Assembly (NCBI RefSeq): GCF_030704535.1
Contig: NC_081822.1
Coordinates: forward strand, 28,913,001-28,977,000
DNA from: Vitis vinifera
Lineage: Eukaryota > Streptophyta > Magnoliopsida > Vitales > Vitaceae
Direction: 5' to 3'
Length of the DNA: 64,000 nucleotides
Shown here: positions 61,702-64,000 of the stretch, piece by piece
Position numbering within the stretch: position 1 is the first letter of the stretch
How the letters are laid out: every line of letters begins with the position of its first letter
Position numbers and translations under genes: made by a program
The notes under the pieces: model-generated
The model's input: the letters and a program-made list of their open reading frames with translations, nothing else
What the model was told of the DNA's origin: nothing
Database searches by the model: none

Positions 61702-62650
61702 TATGTGGTGGTCAGTACAACTACTTCATCAGTTACATCGATTAAAGCTCGATCTACTTTAGGTCTAGGGCTTCTACTTTTATGGTCTTTTCTAAATTTG
61801 TAGAAACCCCGAGTTCCATTTGGATCAGGGAAGTAGCCGATTAAATGTTATTAACTTTACGATCCTGATTTAAATAACCACTTTTCTCTATGTTTTTCTT
61901 TCTTATTTATTTTTAGGTTCTCAGTTGCAGAGTATGAGGCATATGAAAAATGAAAATTGCAATAAAGGAAGAATGAGAGATGAGAGTTATGGAATAAGCT
62001 GCCAGCCTTCTCCAGACAGATTTTTTAAATTAATTCATGTAGTCACCTTGATGAGTTGATTACTTAATATAAATCTCATGGAGAGCGAAGTAGTAGATGA
62101 GTTGTTGCAATTTGAATGATTTGTAACAACTGTCATATGATTTCTTTGAGGGATCGATTAGAAAATCTCATAAGACTGGACGTTACAAATTTTGAAAATT
62201 TATGTGTGGACAGATTAAATAGAGGCTAAAAGAACTTGATTTTCTTTATTTAATTTGTTGTCTTTTCTTTCTAGATAAATACAGATCATATCAAGTGATT
62301 CTTTAGTTAATTTATTTGATACCCTTGAGAACATAAGGTGTAATTTTTATTATTTTTTAACAAAATTAATGACATGAATTGATCCCCCTACATTTCTTTA
62401 GGGAAGCTTTTTACTCACTATATATTATTTTTTATCTAAGAATTGGATAGACAATGTTGTTTATCCTATGTTAGCTTCACTTAATCCTTAGAATGGAGAA
62501 ATGAGACCAAACTGATTAATATTGAAAAAATATAAGGCCTGTTTATTACATGTTCAATTATATATATTTATTTTTAATAAAATAAATCAATATTTATGCT
62601 TTTATAAGATATTAATATCCATATTTTTATAATTAATATTCATAAAAAAT
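61702..62650. other. 3' flank of V-ATPase G gene, end of copy B
   Basis: Counterpart of 21789-22785, with a small insertion around 61850-61880 and loss of the 22490-22570 stretch of copy A. Similarity ends near 62650. Confidence 0.45.
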
Positions 62651-63589
62651 ATACAAGTTAATGATTTTAATTATAATATTACTATTCATATTTTATTAAA
62701 ATTACTTATTTTTAATTTATTTATAGTCACAAAATTATTTTTATTTTTAATAAGACTTGAATAAAATCTAATTTATGTTATATAAAATAAATTTATAAAT
62801 TTTTTTACAAAATTAAAATAAAAAATTATTTTTAAAAATAGCTTATTAAAAAAAGTTTTGGGTTTTCAAAATTTTTTGAAAAGTATTTTTAAAAATAACT
62901 TACACTAATAAATCAAAATACCTTCTATTAGAGAGGAATAAAATTTTTTATTTATAGGTGAGATTTCATTTCCTTTGAAATCATTCTGGACTTCATTCTC
63001 ATTGATATTTAAGTTATCCAAATATAGGAATGAATGAGAAAACGAATGAGATGTTCATTATTACTCCTCATCCTCGCATACCAAACATGGCCTAATAGAA
63101 ATTATTTATCCTTGCTTTAGAGTTCAAAAGTATAGATTAAACTCGAACAAATTATTTGCATTGTTATTTTAGTATTTAATTTGTGCAAGAATTCAATTCT
63201 ATATATATACCATAACATCAATATATATGTTCTAAATATGATACCGATTAACTTTACCATATCGGGCATTTAATGATAATTTTTATTATTTTTCTATGAA
63301 TTTATTCTTTAACCACATGAAGATGTTAAATATAAAGAGAATTAGGAAGAATTGTTTGTAAAATTGTGCTTACACAGTTTATTCATGTGCACACAAATTT
63401 ATAAAATGATGCCATTGGGCATACAAGAAATGTGAAAAAAAAAAAAAAATCATCTTGACTCATAGAAGTATGGAAATAACAAGAAATTATACGATCAAGG
63501 TCCTAAAGACTTGCATGAGAATTAAGGGACCATCAATAATGGAATGACTTGAGCTTGATGTCATTGTGAATCTTTTTCCCACATTGAAG
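62651..63589. other. AT-rich spacer with dispersed repeat copy 3
   Basis: At 62690-62900 the complement resembles the two TNL-intron repeats (AATAAGCTATTTTTAAAAAT, TTCAAGTCTTATTAAAA, CTATAAATAAATTAAAAATA). No gene is recognised. Confidence 0.45.
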
Positions 63590-63880
63590 ATACCAATCTT
63601 GAATCCAAGAAGAAAAAAAGGTGTTTGCTCAAGGTTTTGGTTATGATGTTTACAAGTTGATTGTTAGTGTAAACATAAGCTAGACATAGTGAGCCACTAG
63701 TTAATTTATCACCCACAAAGTGCTAGTGAAGTGCAACACGTTTCATGCATCATTGAAGCAATGGATTGACACATACGTAAGTTGCAGTTAGATTGTTTAG
63801 AGACAAGATTTAGTGGTTTCAAGGGACTAAAACCAAGCTGACACAAAATATTAGGTATTTAGGTTACTTTTGCAATTGTA
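63590..63880 (-). pseudogene. Ty1/copia polyprotein remnant (RNase H end)
   Basis: The minus strand reads, with stops and frame changes, pieces of the copia RNase H C-terminus: a CQLGFSPLKPLNL stretch, NNLTATYVCVNPLL, HFVGDKLTSGSLCLAYVYTN and NQLVNIITKTLSKHL. These match the order expected for the conserved end of copia polyproteins (the HFVRDK and QLADIxTKxL motifs). Strongly decayed; no LTR is identified nearby. Confidence 0.65.
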
Positions 63881-64000
63881 AAGTCAACAACCCTATACTC
63901 TTACTTCATTAAATCATGACCTTGCAATGGTGATTTTTTTTAGCATTAGGAAATAAGATTGTCATTAAGAAAAATAACATATGTAGTGATATAGGTGTTA
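63881..64000. other. End of window, no feature seen
   Basis: Short AT-rich end; could be more of the copia remnant but nothing readable is seen. Confidence 0.3.

Larger units (their letters stand above)
42038..62650. repeat. Segmental duplication, copy B (20.6 kb with LINE)
   Basis: Same order and orientation as 8215-22785. The excess length over copy A is almost all explained by the LINE and its target duplication (49670-55803). Block-level differences: B alone has 43127-44136 (about 1.0 kb), 56295-56449 (about 155 bp) and lacks blocks of about 819, 350 and 134 bp seen in A. Several of these changes lie between short direct repeats. Confidence 0.95.

Noticed and set aside
1..64000. CRISPR arrays, operons, bacterial promoters, tRNA and rRNA genes
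   Set aside because: Eukaryotic plant DNA; the tandem arrays lack spacer structure, and I recognised no tRNA or rRNA sequence.

Overview
This is nuclear plant DNA: strongly AT-rich, gene-poor, with spliced genes carrying GT-AG introns, plant transposons of several classes and a TIR-NB-ARC-LRR resistance gene. The TNL with its C-terminal C-JID/post-LRR exon, the LINE, the Ty3-type protease/G-patch fragment and the hAT family are all of the kind common in grapevine, so Vitis is my best guess; that is inference from familiarity, not from a search.

Layout. (1) 775-6044: a complete hAT transposon with terminal inverted repeats and a perfect 8-bp target-site duplication, whose six-exon BED/DUF659/hAT-dimerisation transposase is broken by four stop codons and one frameshift. 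(2) 8215-22785: copy A of a large segmental duplication, ending in an intact V-ATPase subunit G gene. (3) 23928-24781: an 854-bp non-autonomous relative of the hAT element, again with a perfect 8-bp target-site duplication. (4) 24967-30127: a damaged Ty3/gypsy-type element on the minus strand: a 3-kb LTR with internal tandem arrays, a polypurine tract, and a protease/G-patch fragment with no reverse transcriptase; it is followed by a very G-rich stretch (30230-30790). (5) 32652-39333: a TNL resistance gene (TIR, NB-ARC, LRR, C-JID) in five exons, disrupted by a one-base deletion at the end of the TIR exon and by a foreign insertion in the LRR exon. (6) 42038-62650: copy B of the segmental duplication, with a second intact V-ATPase subunit G gene and a 6.1-kb LINE inserted at 49670-55785 that copy A lacks. 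(7) 63590-63880: a remnant of a Ty1/copia RNase H region.

Only the two V-ATPase G genes look like intact functional protein genes; each encodes exactly 110 residues. The TNL could still give a 136-residue TIR-only protein. The rest is transposon-derived, repetitive or has no recognisable content. The two duplicated copies act as an internal clock: features in both copies (for example a small hAT-type MITE) predate the duplication, while the LINE, which has an empty site in copy A, most simply came after it. I found no novel multi-gene system. The most unusual items are the LRR insertion that matches a sequence 5.6 kb downstream, the TIR-only truncation, and the TAATG stop-start overlap in the LINE.
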